Source of the DNA: Taibaiella chishuiensis
Lineage (GTDB): Bacteria > Bacteroidota > Bacteroidia > Chitinophagales > Chitinophagaceae
Length of the DNA stretch: 64,000 nucleotides
Direction: 5' to 3'
NCBI RefSeq assembly: GCF_003014535.1
Contig: NZ_PYGD01000002.1
Span: 496,001-560,000, forward strand
The notes under the pieces were generated by a model, which was not told the DNA's origin, made no database searches, and saw nothing but the letters and a program-made list of their open reading frames with translations. Within the stretch, counting starts at the first letter, position 1. Each line of letters opens with the position of its first letter. Made by a program: the position numbers and the translations under genes. Shown in pieces: positions 44,216 through 53,546 of the stretch.

Positions 44216-45541
44216 TTATAGTTCCGGGGCGCGCTTGTTATGCTTTGCAGGCTCCAGGGCTTTGCTGATCCCATAGGTGATGATACCGGCCAGCAGGCTG
44301 CCCAGCCCGGTCAGGGTTTCCAGGGGATGGTTATTTATCGTATAGCAAATCATCCAGGCGCAAAGCAGCAGGTATAACACCTGGAATAAGGGGAATAAGG
44401 GGCTGCGATAGGTACCTGCCGTTTCGGACTGCTTCTTTAAACGTAATATAAATACGGCGCCAACCACCATCATAGTAGATAGGGTAAGCAATACGCCGCA
44501 GTAGACCATGATCTGTTCGAAGGTGCCGGTAAGGATCAGCAGCAGGCTGATGGCAAATTGCAGCCATAATGCCCTGCGGGGAATACCGCTGGCGTCGGGT
44601 CTGAAGTATTGCCATAAGCGGTGTTGGGCGGCCATACCCGAAGTAACCCTTGGGCCTACCCAAACCATGGCGCTGATGCCCGATACCAGCAATAGCGATA
44701 TCGCCAGGCCAAAGCATTGCGCTGCTGTTGCGCCGAACATATTCTTTGTAGCGATTGCACCAACCTCCAATTGTCCTGCGAGTGCCGCTACCGGCGTATG
44801 TTTCAGGAAAACGAACTGTAGCAGGGTATACAGCAGCGTCACGATAAGCGTGCCGCCAATAAGTGCCAGGGGCAGCGCTTTGCGCGGGTTGCGGAACTCC
44901 TCGGAGATATAGGCAGCGGCATTCCAGCCCGAATAAGAATAACTGACATAAACCAGGGCAATGGCGAAGGCCCCGGATTGCAGGTCGCGGTAATACGCCG
45001 CGTCCGGGGAGAACTCAACTGCAGCATGTCCTTTCATGATCAATCCCGGTAGGATCAGTGCGGCCATCACGGCAATCTTAAATAAAGTTGTGATCACCTG
45101 GAGCCGCGAACTCGTGCGCAGGGTAAGGGTATGCAGGAAGGTAATGCCGGCAATCATTACGATGGCTATCCATTTTGTGTCGATGCCTGTAACGGGGAAA
45201 TACCGGCTAAAGGCAATGGCCGAAAGCGCTATGGGAGCTGCAAAGCCCACCGTGAGCGAGATCCAGCCCGACAGGTAACCCACTAACGGATGGTAGATTT
45301 CAGAAAGAAAAGCATATTCGCCACCCGATTTTTTGATGGAAGTGCCGACCTCTGCATAACTGAATGCACCGGCCAGGGCCAGCAGGCCGCCCAGTATCCA
45401 CAGGCTCAGTATGGCCAGCGGGCTTTGCAGGTCTTTCAACTGGAATCCCAGGCTGGTAAAGGCGCCGGTGCCTACCATATTGGCGATTACGATGGCTGTG
45501 CCTGCCGCTGCGGTTAACTTATAGGGCTGTTTTAGGGTCAT
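44216..45541 (-). CDS. APC family amino acid permease
   Basis: 441 residues from ATG 45541 (MTLKQPYKLTAAAGTAIV); 27 codons upstream are not used. About 12 membrane segments, with the APC helix-1 signature IVIANMVGTGAFTSLGF and the helix-6 segment ALVYVSYSYSGWNAAAYISE. Members move amino acids across the inner membrane by proton symport or exchange. It stands between the methyltransferase pair and the MFS pump, all on the minus strand, with 55 bases to the pump gene. Confidence 0.88.
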   Translation of the reverse strand: MTLKQPYKLTAAAGTAIVIANMVGTGAFTSLGFQLKDLQSPLAILSLWILGGLLALAGAFSYAEVGTSIKKSGGEYAFLSEIYHPLVGYLSGWISLTVGFAAPIALSAIAFSRYFPVTGIDTKWIAIVMIAGITFLHTLTLRTSSRLQVITTLFKIAVMAALILPGLIMKGHAAVEFSPDAAYYRDLQSGAFAIALVYVSYSYSGWNAAAYISEEFRNPRKALPLALIGGTLIVTLLYTLLQFVFLKHTPVAALAGQLEVGAIATKNMFGATAAQCFGLAISLLLVSGISAMVWVGPRVTSGMAAQHRLWQYFRPDASGIPRRALWLQFAISLLLILTGTFEQIMVYCGVLLTLSTMMVVGAVFILRLKKQSETAGTYRSPLFPLFQVLYLLLCAWMICYTINNHPLETLTGLGSLLAGIITYGISKALEPAKHNKRAPEL

Positions 45542-45596
45542 TCGTTTAAGTTGTGATTCGGTGCAGGTAGCCGGTATCCCGCTCCTGTCAGCGCTT

Positions 45597-47192
45597 TTAG
45601 AGAATTGTGGTCGCCGAGTCATCGGCAGGCAGATCGCTTTGGCCGACGAATACCGTCGTTTTTACGGGGCCTCTGAACAGGATATAACACAAGAGCAGGA
45701 CCAGGATGGCGGCGCCTACCCACATGGCCTGTTGCCAGCCGGTTACAAAGGCGGCCCTTGCAACCCGCATCAGGGCGTCCGCCTGGCTGCCTGTGGCCGG
45801 CGCTATGGCCTGGGCATGGGCCAGTCCCTCCTGTGCGGTGGCCACGATCTTGCCCGGAAGCCCGGCCAGGCCAGATCCTATAGCATCCCGGTAACCGGCG
45901 GTAACCAAAGGGCCAAGCAATGCTACTCCCAGGGCCGTACCCAGCTCACGGGTAATATCATTCAGCGCAGAGGCTACGCCCTGGCGTTCCGGGGGCAGGG
46001 ATGTGGTAATGGCCTCCGTTGATGGCGTCATCGCAAAACCCATACCCAGTCCCATCAGGATCAGGCCCGGCAGCACAGACAGGTAGCCGCCTGTAAGGGA
46101 TACGAAACCGGCCATCAGCAATACACCCAGCGTTACCAGGGCAATACCCGAGGCCATAGTATACCGGCTGCCCAGGTGTTTGGCAAGTCTTGGGGCAATG
46201 CCCGAACCGGCCATCATCAACAGGGCCATGGGCAGCATGGCCAGGGTAGCCTGCAGGCCCGACCAGCCCAGCACGCCCTGGAAGAATGGAAACAGCACGA
46301 TAAGGATACCAGCCTGCACACCGAAGAGGGTAAGCAGCGCCACGGAGCCACCCGACAGGCCCCGTTCGCGGAACAGGCGTATATCCAGCAGGGGCGCTTT
46401 ATGACGCAGCTCCCAATACACAAAGGCAGCGGCGCTGATGATACCGCCAGCCAGGCTGAAGAGGACCATAGGCGAGCCCCAGCCTTGCCCCGGGGCTTCG
46501 TGCAGGCCATAGATAATGCCGGTGGCCGCAAGTACCGACAGTAGCGCCCCGCTGCGATCGAAGCTGTGAACGGGCCGCTCCGCCGAGTCCGGTACAAAGC
46601 GGATGGCCAGGACCAGCGCTATCAGGGCCAGTACAACGGGCAACAGGAATAACCAGCGCCAGCTCGCCACATCGACCAGCAGCGCCGACAGGTACATGCC
46701 CAGTATGCCGCCGCCACCGGCCACCCCGGTCCAGATGCCGATGGCTTTGGAGCGTTCTTCCCTGGGAAAAGTTGCGGTAATAACGGCCAGGGTAACGGGC
46801 ATGATCAGGGCCGCGCCGATACCGGTCAGCAGGCGTGCCGCCAGCATCAGGGCGGCACTGGTGGCCAGGGCCGAAAGTACATTGGCCACGCCGAATACGA
46901 TAAGCCCTGCTACTAACGTTTTCCTGCGGCCTATACGGTCGCCGGCCGCCCCGAGCGGCAACAGTAAGGCCGCAAGGGTAAGGGTGTATATATTGATGAT
47001 CCATAATACCGTATTCTGCGATACATCGAAGGTCATGGCAAGCATCGGCTGGGCCACATTCAGGCCGCTTACCGAAGCGATTACGGCCATCAGCGCAATA
47101 CATACGGCCGCCAGTATTTTTTTGAGCGCAGCCGGTGTCGCCGTGTTGGCCTGTATATCCGGCTTTTTATCTTCCGTGGTTAAGGGATACAT
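45597..47192 (-). CDS. DHA2-type MFS drug efflux transporter
   Basis: 531 residues from ATG 47192 (MYPLTTEDKKPD); a 78-codon extension overlaps the RND gene and has no transporter character. Fourteen predicted helices, with motif A as PLGAAGDRIGRRKTLVAG and motif C as GIGAALIMPVTLAVITATF. This is the EmrB/QacA-like DHA2 family of proton-driven multidrug exporters. It starts 50 bases downstream of the RND pump stop on the same strand and may belong to the same GbsR-controlled operon. Confidence 0.88.
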   Translation of the reverse strand: MYPLTTEDKKPDIQANTATPAALKKILAAVCIALMAVIASVSGLNVAQPMLAMTFDVSQNTVLWIINIYTLTLAALLLPLGAAGDRIGRRKTLVAGLIVFGVANVLSALATSAALMLAARLLTGIGAALIMPVTLAVITATFPREERSKAIGIWTGVAGGGGILGMYLSALLVDVASWRWLFLLPVVLALIALVLAIRFVPDSAERPVHSFDRSGALLSVLAATGIIYGLHEAPGQGWGSPMVLFSLAGGIISAAAFVYWELRHKAPLLDIRLFRERGLSGGSVALLTLFGVQAGILIVLFPFFQGVLGWSGLQATLAMLPMALLMMAGSGIAPRLAKHLGSRYTMASGIALVTLGVLLMAGFVSLTGGYLSVLPGLILMGLGMGFAMTPSTEAITTSLPPERQGVASALNDITRELGTALGVALLGPLVTAGYRDAIGSGLAGLPGKIVATAQEGLAHAQAIAPATGSQADALMRVARAAFVTGWQQAMWVGAAILVLLLCYILFRGPVKTTVFVGQSDLPADDSATTIL

Positions 47193-47242
47193 GATTTCAG
47201 TTTTTATTTTATGAAGATTTTTCGTTGAAAAAACAAGGTGAT

Positions 47243-50200
47243 TTACAACGTATCCAGGATGGGCGCGTCCGGATCTGTAGCGTCGATGAACGGCCTGATC
47301 TCTTTTCTTTTGATATCGCCTTTCATAAGGTCGACGAGCAGGTAGATCGAGGGTACGACAAACAACGTGAGCAGCATCGAACTGGTCAAGCCGCCGATCA
47401 ATACCCAGGCGAGCCCGTTCTTCCATTCCGAACCCGCGCCCGATGCCAGGGCAATGGGCAACATGCCGAATATCATGGCCAGTGTCGTCATCAGTATCGG
47501 GCGCAGCCTGGCCTTACCGCTTATAATCAGGGCCTCTACGGTGTTTTTACCCTTTGCTTTCAACTGGTTGGTAAAGTCGACGATCAGGATACCGTTTTTG
47601 GCCACCAGGCCGATCAGCATGATCATACCCAGCAGGGAAAAGAAGTTGAGGGTCTGCATCGTCAGGGCCAATGCCAGCAAGGCGCCGATAATGGCTACGG
47701 GTATCGAAAAGAATACGACGAAAGGATATACAAAGGAATTGTAGAGCATGACCATAACCAGGTAGACCAGCAATATGGAGGCAATGAGCGCCATGCCCAG
47801 GTTGGAGAAGGTTTCTTTCATATACTTCATCTCGCCTTCCGCATCGATATGGACATCCTTGTCGAACCGGGCCTGCCGGATAAACGGGTCCAGCTCGCCG
47901 GTGATCGCGCCCGGTGTTACGCCCAGTACCTGGGCGGTAATGGTTACGGAGGGCATCCTGTCTTTCCGGTCCAGCTGTTTGGCGGCCATGCCGTATTGGA
48001 ACTGCGCAAACTGCGCCAGTTTTACCGATTGCCCGGCTGCATTGATAAAGGACAGGTTGCGCAGGCTTTCTTCATTGCCCCGGTCGAATTTGTCGTAGGC
48101 AATATCGATATCATATTCTTTCTGCTGTTCGCTGTATTTGACATCGGTATTGCCGCTGAACGCGATATTCATCGCCATGCCTACCGCATCCATACTCAAT
48201 CCCAGGCCGGCCATTTTATCCCGGTCGATCAGCACCTGTAACTCTGTGCTGCCTTTTTCTACCGATAACTTTACATCTGAGGTGCCTTTGATGGTTTTCA
48301 GTTTACCGGCGATCGCCAGGGCTGCCGCATAAATCTTATCGGGATCGTTACCGGATACCACCAGCGATACCGGCGCCTCGTTGGAGGTACCCATCATATT
48401 CATAATGGCCGAATTTACCTTTACGCCGGGCAATACCTTTTCCAGTTGCAGTTTGGTATAATGGGCAAACAGGTCGGAGGATTCCCGGCGTTGCTCCCTG
48501 GGCACCAGCTTTACATTGATCTCCGCTTTGTTTTGGGTGTTCCGGCTGCCACCCATCGTACCCGAACTGGTGCCCACGCTGGCATATACTTTTTGTACTT
48601 CCTGCTTTTGGAACAGGATGGTCTCTACCTTTTTTACCATCTCGTTGGTTTGTTGGAGCGTAGCGCTCTGCGGTAGTTCCAGGTTGATCAGCACTTCGCC
48701 TTTGTCGCCGTTGGCGGCAAATTCTCCTCCGATAAACCCGCCGCCGACCAATAGAAAGGAGGCGAAGATCAATACCAGGGCGCTGCCCAGCACCCATCTC
48801 TTTTTTACCAACGCCTTTGCCAGCATGCGGCCATAGCTATGGGTGATCTTATCCAGCCGGCTTTCAAACGCGTTGCGTATCCTGCCGGGCAGGGAACCCG
48901 GCGCAGGATGACTGATCCGGGCCAGGCGGGAAGCCAGTAAAGGCGTAAGGGTAAAGGATACGAACAGGCTCATCAGCGTGGCGATAACGATCACCATGGC
49001 ATACTGGCCCAGCATATTAGAGATGATTCCGCCCACCAGGGTAAGGGGCAAAAACACGATAACATCCACCAGGGTAATGGCCACCGCAGTAAACCCTATT
49101 TCCTGCCTGCCGTCGATAGCGGCCTGTACCCTGTCCTTGCCTTTTTCGAGATGCCGGTAAATGTTTTCCAGCACCACGATGCTATCGTCTACCAATATGC
49201 CGATCACCAGCGAGATGGCCATCAGGGTCAGCAGGTTGATGGTATAGCCCAACAGGTTCATGGCGATAAATACCGATAACAGCGAGGCGGGGATCGATAT
49301 CATTACGATCAGGGAATTGCGCAGGCTGTGCAGGAACAATAACATCACGGCTGCTACGATCACGATGGCCAGGAAGAAATCGACCATCACCAGGTCGGCG
49401 GCTGCTATGGTAAATTCAGAGCTGTCGTTGGCGATATCGAATTTCAGTTGCCGGTTGGCATATCGCTGTTCGACGGCTTGGAGTATTTCTTTTACAGCTT
49501 TCGCTACGGCTACGGTATTGGCATCTCTTTGTTTGATCAGTTGCAGGCCGATCGAGTTTTTACCGTCGATACGGTTATAGGTACTGATGTCTTTAACGCC
49601 GTCTTCCACGGATGCAATGTCCGACAGGCGTATCCTGGAGCCCGTGGCCGGATCGGTACGGATCACAAGGTTCCTGATGTCTGCTATGGATTGATACTTG
49701 CCCTTCAGTTTGATACTGGTCTCGGATTGATCGTTGGACAGTTTGCCTGCGGGGAATTCGAGGTTGCCGTTACCGATGGCCTGGTTTACCTGGAGCAGCG
49801 ATACCTGGTACTGTTCGGCCCTGGCCCGGTTGATGTTCACTTTGATAACCCGTTCCTCGCCGCCGGCGAGGTCGACCCGGGCTACACCTTTTACTTTCGT
49901 CAGGTCCGGTTTGATCTCATCTTTGATCAGCGCATACAGCTCGGTAGGATTCATACGGGCCGTAACGCCAAAACGCATGATCGGCATATCGGTCATGGAG
50001 AACTTGCCGATGGCTGGTGGTTTCGCTGCCGCGGGCAGGTCTTTGGTTACTGCGTTCAGTTTGCGCTGCGCATCCTGCATGGCCTGTTCCACATCTGCGT
50101 CTGTTTTGAGCTGTATCGTTACCTGGGACAGGCCTTCGAGTGATGTCGATTTAATCGCATCTATATTGTCGATACCGGAAACCGCGTCTTCGATCTTTTT

Positions 50201-50392
50201 GGTAATACCGGTCTCCACCTCGCCGGGCGAAGCGCCGGGATAGGCCGTGGTCACGCTGAACAAAGACATCGACATGTCGGGTGTCAGCTCGTAGTTCAAC
50301 CAGGAATAACTGATAATGCCCAGGAAGGTAAGCGCTATGAAAATGACCATGATAAACGATGGCCGTTTTATGGATAATGTTGTTATCGACAT
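47243..50392 (-). CDS. RND efflux transporter permease (HAE1/AcrB-like)
   Basis: 1049 residues with the 12-helix two-repeat layout of RND pumps. The N-terminus is MSITTLSIKRPSFIMVIFIA; the conserved proton-relay aspartates lie in VIGILVDDSIVVLENIY (helix 4); the porter domain has AYPGASPGEVE; and the second half has LIGLVAKNGILIVDFTNQ. It should pump drugs or metabolites with the adaptor and TolC protein encoded immediately upstream. Confidence 0.95.
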   Translation of the reverse strand: MSITTLSIKRPSFIMVIFIALTFLGIISYSWLNYELTPDMSMSLFSVTTAYPGASPGEVETGITKKIEDAVSGIDNIDAIKSTSLEGLSQVTIQLKTDADVEQAMQDAQRKLNAVTKDLPAAAKPPAIGKFSMTDMPIMRFGVTARMNPTELYALIKDEIKPDLTKVKGVARVDLAGGEERVIKVNINRARAEQYQVSLLQVNQAIGNGNLEFPAGKLSNDQSETSIKLKGKYQSIADIRNLVIRTDPATGSRIRLSDIASVEDGVKDISTYNRIDGKNSIGLQLIKQRDANTVAVAKAVKEILQAVEQRYANRQLKFDIANDSSEFTIAAADLVMVDFFLAIVIVAAVMLLFLHSLRNSLIVMISIPASLLSVFIAMNLLGYTINLLTLMAISLVIGILVDDSIVVLENIYRHLEKGKDRVQAAIDGRQEIGFTAVAITLVDVIVFLPLTLVGGIISNMLGQYAMVIVIATLMSLFVSFTLTPLLASRLARISHPAPGSLPGRIRNAFESRLDKITHSYGRMLAKALVKKRWVLGSALVLIFASFLLVGGGFIGGEFAANGDKGEVLINLELPQSATLQQTNEMVKKVETILFQKQEVQKVYASVGTSSGTMGGSRNTQNKAEINVKLVPREQRRESSDLFAHYTKLQLEKVLPGVKVNSAIMNMMGTSNEAPVSLVVSGNDPDKIYAAALAIAGKLKTIKGTSDVKLSVEKGSTELQVLIDRDKMAGLGLSMDAVGMAMNIAFSGNTDVKYSEQQKEYDIDIAYDKFDRGNEESLRNLSFINAAGQSVKLAQFAQFQYGMAAKQLDRKDRMPSVTITAQVLGVTPGAITGELDPFIRQARFDKDVHIDAEGEMKYMKETFSNLGMALIASILLVYLVMVMLYNSFVYPFVVFFSIPVAIIGALLALALTMQTLNFFSLLGMIMLIGLVAKNGILIVDFTNQLKAKGKNTVEALIISGKARLRPILMTTLAMIFGMLPIALASGAGSEWKNGLAWVLIGGLTSSMLLTLFVVPSIYLLVDLMKGDIKRKEIRPFIDATDPDAPILDTL

Positions 50393-50407
50393 GACTGTTA
50401 CAATTTG

Positions 50408-51496
50408 TTATGGGATTACCTGCACCGCAGATCCGTTACTGATATTCAACTGCCCGGTACGGATTACCTGGTCGGTAGTTGTAAGTCCCGCCAGTACCAC
50501 GATGTTTTCGCCCTGTACCACCCCGGTCGTGATTTTACGGAGCACGGCCGTATTACCTTGCAGTACATAAACCTGCGGCTGTTGGAAACTGCCCACTATG
50601 CTTTGTACCGGTATCATCAGCGCCTGTTGCGGATGGGTGTTGCTGATCTGCGCCACGCCGCTCATACCGGCTTTCAGGGGGTAAGTGTTGCTGTTGGGTA
50701 TTTGTATCTCTACGGGAAAATTCCGGTTGGCATCGGCCTGGGCTGCGATATAGACCACTGTACCGGTTACGGTGTAGCCGGGGTAGAGATCGGGGCTCAC
50801 CGCTATTTTTTTACCGATGCCCAGCGCGCTCACCTCTTTATCCAGCAGCAATACCTGTAGTTTCAGCGAGGAGTTGTCGACCAGGTCGGCGACCACTGTC
50901 CCCGGGCTGAGGTAACTGCCGGCCTGTACATAGGCTTTGTGAACGGTGCCCGACATCGGCGCCGTAATGGTGGTAGCGCGGTTGAGGGTATTCAGGTTCC
51001 GGAGCTTCGACAGGGCCGATTCCACGCTTAAACGTTGCTCTTCGACCTCCCGGCCGGTTATGGCATTTGCCTGTAGCATATCTTCCATTTTTGCGAGGTC
51101 GGTTTTGGCTTTTTGTAGCGTTTGTGCCGCCAGCTGCCGGTCGATTTCGTTTTGCCGTTTTTCGATATGCGCTGCTTCGTTGTATACCGAAACCAGCACC
51201 TGGCCTTTTGTAATGCTTACCCCGTCTTTTAAAGAGGTGCTGGTAATACGCCCGGTGATGTCGGAAGTCAGTGCCATCGAGTTCACCGGGACAAAAAAGC
51301 CCGATGCCGTATAAGTGCTACCCAGGTCCCGGTATTGCGGGGTGGCTATGGTTACTGGAAATACAATCGTTTTGGTACTGCCTGTCGCCGCTTTGGCATC
51401 CAGTTTCTTTTTGTTGTTACCCAGCGTGAAAGCTACCGCCAGTAGTAGTACAGCGCCGGTGAGCAGGGCTGCGAAATTCTTTTTAATTTTTTTCAT
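50408..51496 (-). CDS. RND efflux periplasmic adaptor subunit
   Basis: 362 residues with an N-terminal membrane anchor (ALLTGAVLLLAVAFTLG). The lipoyl halves (FFVPVNSMALTSDITGRITS and APMSGTVHKAYVQAGSYLSPG) flank a coiled-coil hairpin (EKRQNEIDRQLAAQTLQKAK). Beta-barrel and membrane-proximal regions follow. It links the RND pump to TolC, and its stop lies 15 bases before the pump start. Confidence 0.92.
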   Translation of the reverse strand: MKKIKKNFAALLTGAVLLLAVAFTLGNNKKKLDAKAATGSTKTIVFPVTIATPQYRDLGSTYTASGFFVPVNSMALTSDITGRITSTSLKDGVSITKGQVLVSVYNEAAHIEKRQNEIDRQLAAQTLQKAKTDLAKMEDMLQANAITGREVEEQRLSVESALSKLRNLNTLNRATTITAPMSGTVHKAYVQAGSYLSPGTVVADLVDNSSLKLQVLLLDKEVSALGIGKKIAVSPDLYPGYTVTGTVVYIAAQADANRNFPVEIQIPNSNTYPLKAGMSGVAQISNTHPQQALMIPVQSIVGSFQQPQVYVLQGNTAVLRKITTGVVQGENIVVLAGLTTTDQVIRTGQLNISNGSAVQVIP

Positions 51497-51563
51497 CTGT
51501 TATGTTTTAAGGGACAATCGGGCGTAATACGCTCCAGTGCCCGTGCAACGGGCCTTTTCCGTT

Positions 51564-52907
51564 TTATGGTAAAAGCGACTGCAGGTTGCCGGAAGCCTTC
51601 AGCAGTTCCAGCCGGGCCGATTGCTCTTCCAGGATAGCCTCCAGGTAAGCCTTCTGGGCATTGCGTACCGCCGTTTGATTATCGAGTAATTCCTTTAAGG
51701 TCGTATAGCCATTTTTGTATTGGATATAGGACAGGGCATACACTTCTTCTGCCAGCGTCCTGCTTGCCGCGGTACTGCTCCTGTTGGCCGTATTGATGAT
51801 CAGTTTGTCTTTGGCCAACCGCAGTTCTTTGGCAACGGTGTTTTGCTGTATCACAATGTCCAATTGGTTTTGACGGTGTTCCAGCCGCAATTGTTTTATC
51901 CTGGCATCGGTATAGTTGCCATCGAAAACGGGCAGGGACAGTTTAATGCTGACCAGCGAATTGGGATACCAGGTCGTATTAGCCCGGAACAGGTTCGGAT
52001 CGTTTTGCTGGGCCAGTAAACCATATTTGAAATTGACCGACAGTTTGGGCAGGTAGGCCCGTTGCATTTGTATCCTGCTCAGCTCCGTTACCTGGTCCCG
52101 GGCGGTGAGCAATTGCAGTGCCACCGGATTTGCCGGCAGTTCCCCGCTGATCCTTTCCTGTGTAAGGGCGGGGCGGGCCAGGGTATCGATGTAAAGCGCC
52201 TGTTCCAGGGGAAAGGCCATGGTGTATTTGAGCAATGTGATGCCTTGTTCATAGGCCAGGCGGGCGTTCTGTAGCTGTGTTTGCAGGTTGCTGCGCTCCA
52301 GTTGCAGGCGTTTCAGGTCCAGGACCTGGGCAAAGCCGTTGTCGAGCCGCGACTGCGTGCCGGCTATGAGCGAATCTGTTTTGTACAGGTTGCCATTGAT
52401 GTCCTGTTGCTGCAGGAAGGCCACCTGGCTTACATTGTATGCCGTGCCGATATCGTAGATGATTTGCTCTGTCGTCTTTTGCTTATCGAGCAAGCCGATA
52501 CGCGCCTGTTGTTTCGCTATTTGCTGATCGCTGATCTTTTCGAAATCGAGCAGGGTTTGCGATACGTCGATATTGGCGGAGCCGTTATATTTCGTGCCGA
52601 ATTGTACGGCGGCGTCCTGCCCGGGCTTACCCATAAACTCGCCTGGTATGATCTGTGTGATCAGCTGCAGGTTGCGGGTATAAGCCGCATCGGCTTTGAC
52701 CTGTGGCAGGTAACCGGATAACGCTTCCCTGAATTTCTGGTTGTACTTGTCCAGTTCATAATCCGACTTGCGGATATTGGGGTGATGCTGTACGCCGTAT
52801 TGTACCGCCTGCTCCAGGCTGAAGGAGGTCGCCGCCTGCGCCCGGGAGTAATACTCCAGGACCAGTAAAAGGAACAATAGCCCGTAGCGGATGACTTTCG
52901 TTTTCAT
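51564..52907 (-). CDS. TolC family outer-membrane efflux protein
   Basis: 447 residues with a signal peptide (LLFLLLVLEYYSRAQA). Two TolC-type helical repeats: SLEQAVQYGVQHHPNIRKSD, followed by long coiled-coil segments such as VLDLKRLQLERSNLQTQLQN, and a second half with EEVYALSYIQYKNGYTTLKE. It is the first gene of the tolC-adaptor-pump operon. An 18-base palindrome at 52938-52955, similar to one before the GbsR gene, lies 31 bases upstream of its start. Confidence 0.92.
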   Translation of the reverse strand: MKTKVIRYGLLFLLLVLEYYSRAQAATSFSLEQAVQYGVQHHPNIRKSDYELDKYNQKFREALSGYLPQVKADAAYTRNLQLITQIIPGEFMGKPGQDAAVQFGTKYNGSANIDVSQTLLDFEKISDQQIAKQQARIGLLDKQKTTEQIIYDIGTAYNVSQVAFLQQQDINGNLYKTDSLIAGTQSRLDNGFAQVLDLKRLQLERSNLQTQLQNARLAYEQGITLLKYTMAFPLEQALYIDTLARPALTQERISGELPANPVALQLLTARDQVTELSRIQMQRAYLPKLSVNFKYGLLAQQNDPNLFRANTTWYPNSLVSIKLSLPVFDGNYTDARIKQLRLEHRQNQLDIVIQQNTVAKELRLAKDKLIINTANRSSTAASRTLAEEVYALSYIQYKNGYTTLKELLDNQTAVRNAQKAYLEAILEEQSARLELLKASGNLQSLLP

Positions 52908-52937
52908 TTGTTTTATTTATTCAGTATTTATTAGTTT

Positions 52938-52955
52938 GTTCAGTAAATACTGAAC
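52938..52955. promoter_or_regulatory. GbsR operator in front of the efflux operon
   Basis: GTTCAGTAAATACTGAAC has perfect 7-bp arms. It matches 16 of 18 bases with the site at 53485-53502 in front of the regulator gene. A second TTCAGTATTT half lies at 52920-52929. Confidence 0.72.
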
Positions 52956-52973
52956 CAATTAAAGCAAAAAAAA

Positions 52974-53432
52974 TTATTTTCTCTTTTCCCATTTTTGAAT
53001 GGCAACGGTAATCTCCTTATAGATAAAGTCCAGGAATTCGGTCACCTTTTTCAGGTCCTTGTTAAAGGCTTCTGTTTTGGGGCTCCGGGTTTTTAAAATC
53101 TCTTTCAGGATCACATTCAGGTCGTCGAATTTTGCGAAATTCTCCTGGGTCATTTGGGTCCAGTTACTCATCCGGCACCGGAAATAACGTTTGCGGTCCC
53201 CGAGTTTGGTGATGTACTCGATATGGTTGGTCATCTGCAGGGTATGGAGCGCATTACTGGTGCCGCTCTTACTCAGGTTCAGCGTTTCCCTGATTTCGTC
53301 GAAGGTGAGTTCTACTTTATCGGCCACCAGGAAAAGCCCCCACACCCGGCATTCTGCGGGCGGCAATCCGTACTTTTCATTCAGTACGCCAAATTGCTCG
53401 ATAAGCTCTTTCTGTTTTTCAGTTAAGACCAT
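52974..53432 (-). CDS. GbsR/MarR family transcriptional regulator
   Basis: 152 residues. A winged helix of GbsR type is clear: YGLPPAECRVWGLFLVAD, LTFDEIRETLNLSKSGTSNA, LHTLQMTNHIEYITKLGDRK. A C-terminal helix (residues ~100-150) should mediate dimerisation. It is co-oriented with the efflux operon that begins 66 bases downstream. Paired palindromes occur upstream of both its own gene and the operon, so it probably represses both until a ligand binds. Confidence 0.88.
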   Translation of the reverse strand: MVLTEKQKELIEQFGVLNEKYGLPPAECRVWGLFLVADKVELTFDEIRETLNLSKSGTSNALHTLQMTNHIEYITKLGDRKRYFRCRMSNWTQMTQENFAKFDDLNVILKEILKTRSPKTEAFNKDLKKVTEFLDFIYKEITVAIQKWEKRK

Positions 53433-53484
53433 ATGGTATGCGTGATCCTGGTGGATACGGATGCAAAGATAGTAAGTTTTGTTA

Positions 53485-53502
53485 GTTCAGCAAATAGTGA
53501 AC
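53485..53502. promoter_or_regulatory. GbsR operator in front of its own gene
   Basis: GTTCAGCAAATAGTGAAC, an imperfect palindrome 53 bases upstream of the regulator start, matching 16 of 18 bases with 52938-52955. It suggests autoregulation. Confidence 0.68.
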
Positions 53503-53546
53503 CAAATTTTTTCATAGACTTTTTCGATACCGGGTTCAGGTGTTGA

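Noticed and set aside
47193-47426. N-terminal extension of the MFS transporter
   Set aside because: Arg-rich and non-membrane, overlaps the RND pump gene; the normal transporter start is at 47192.
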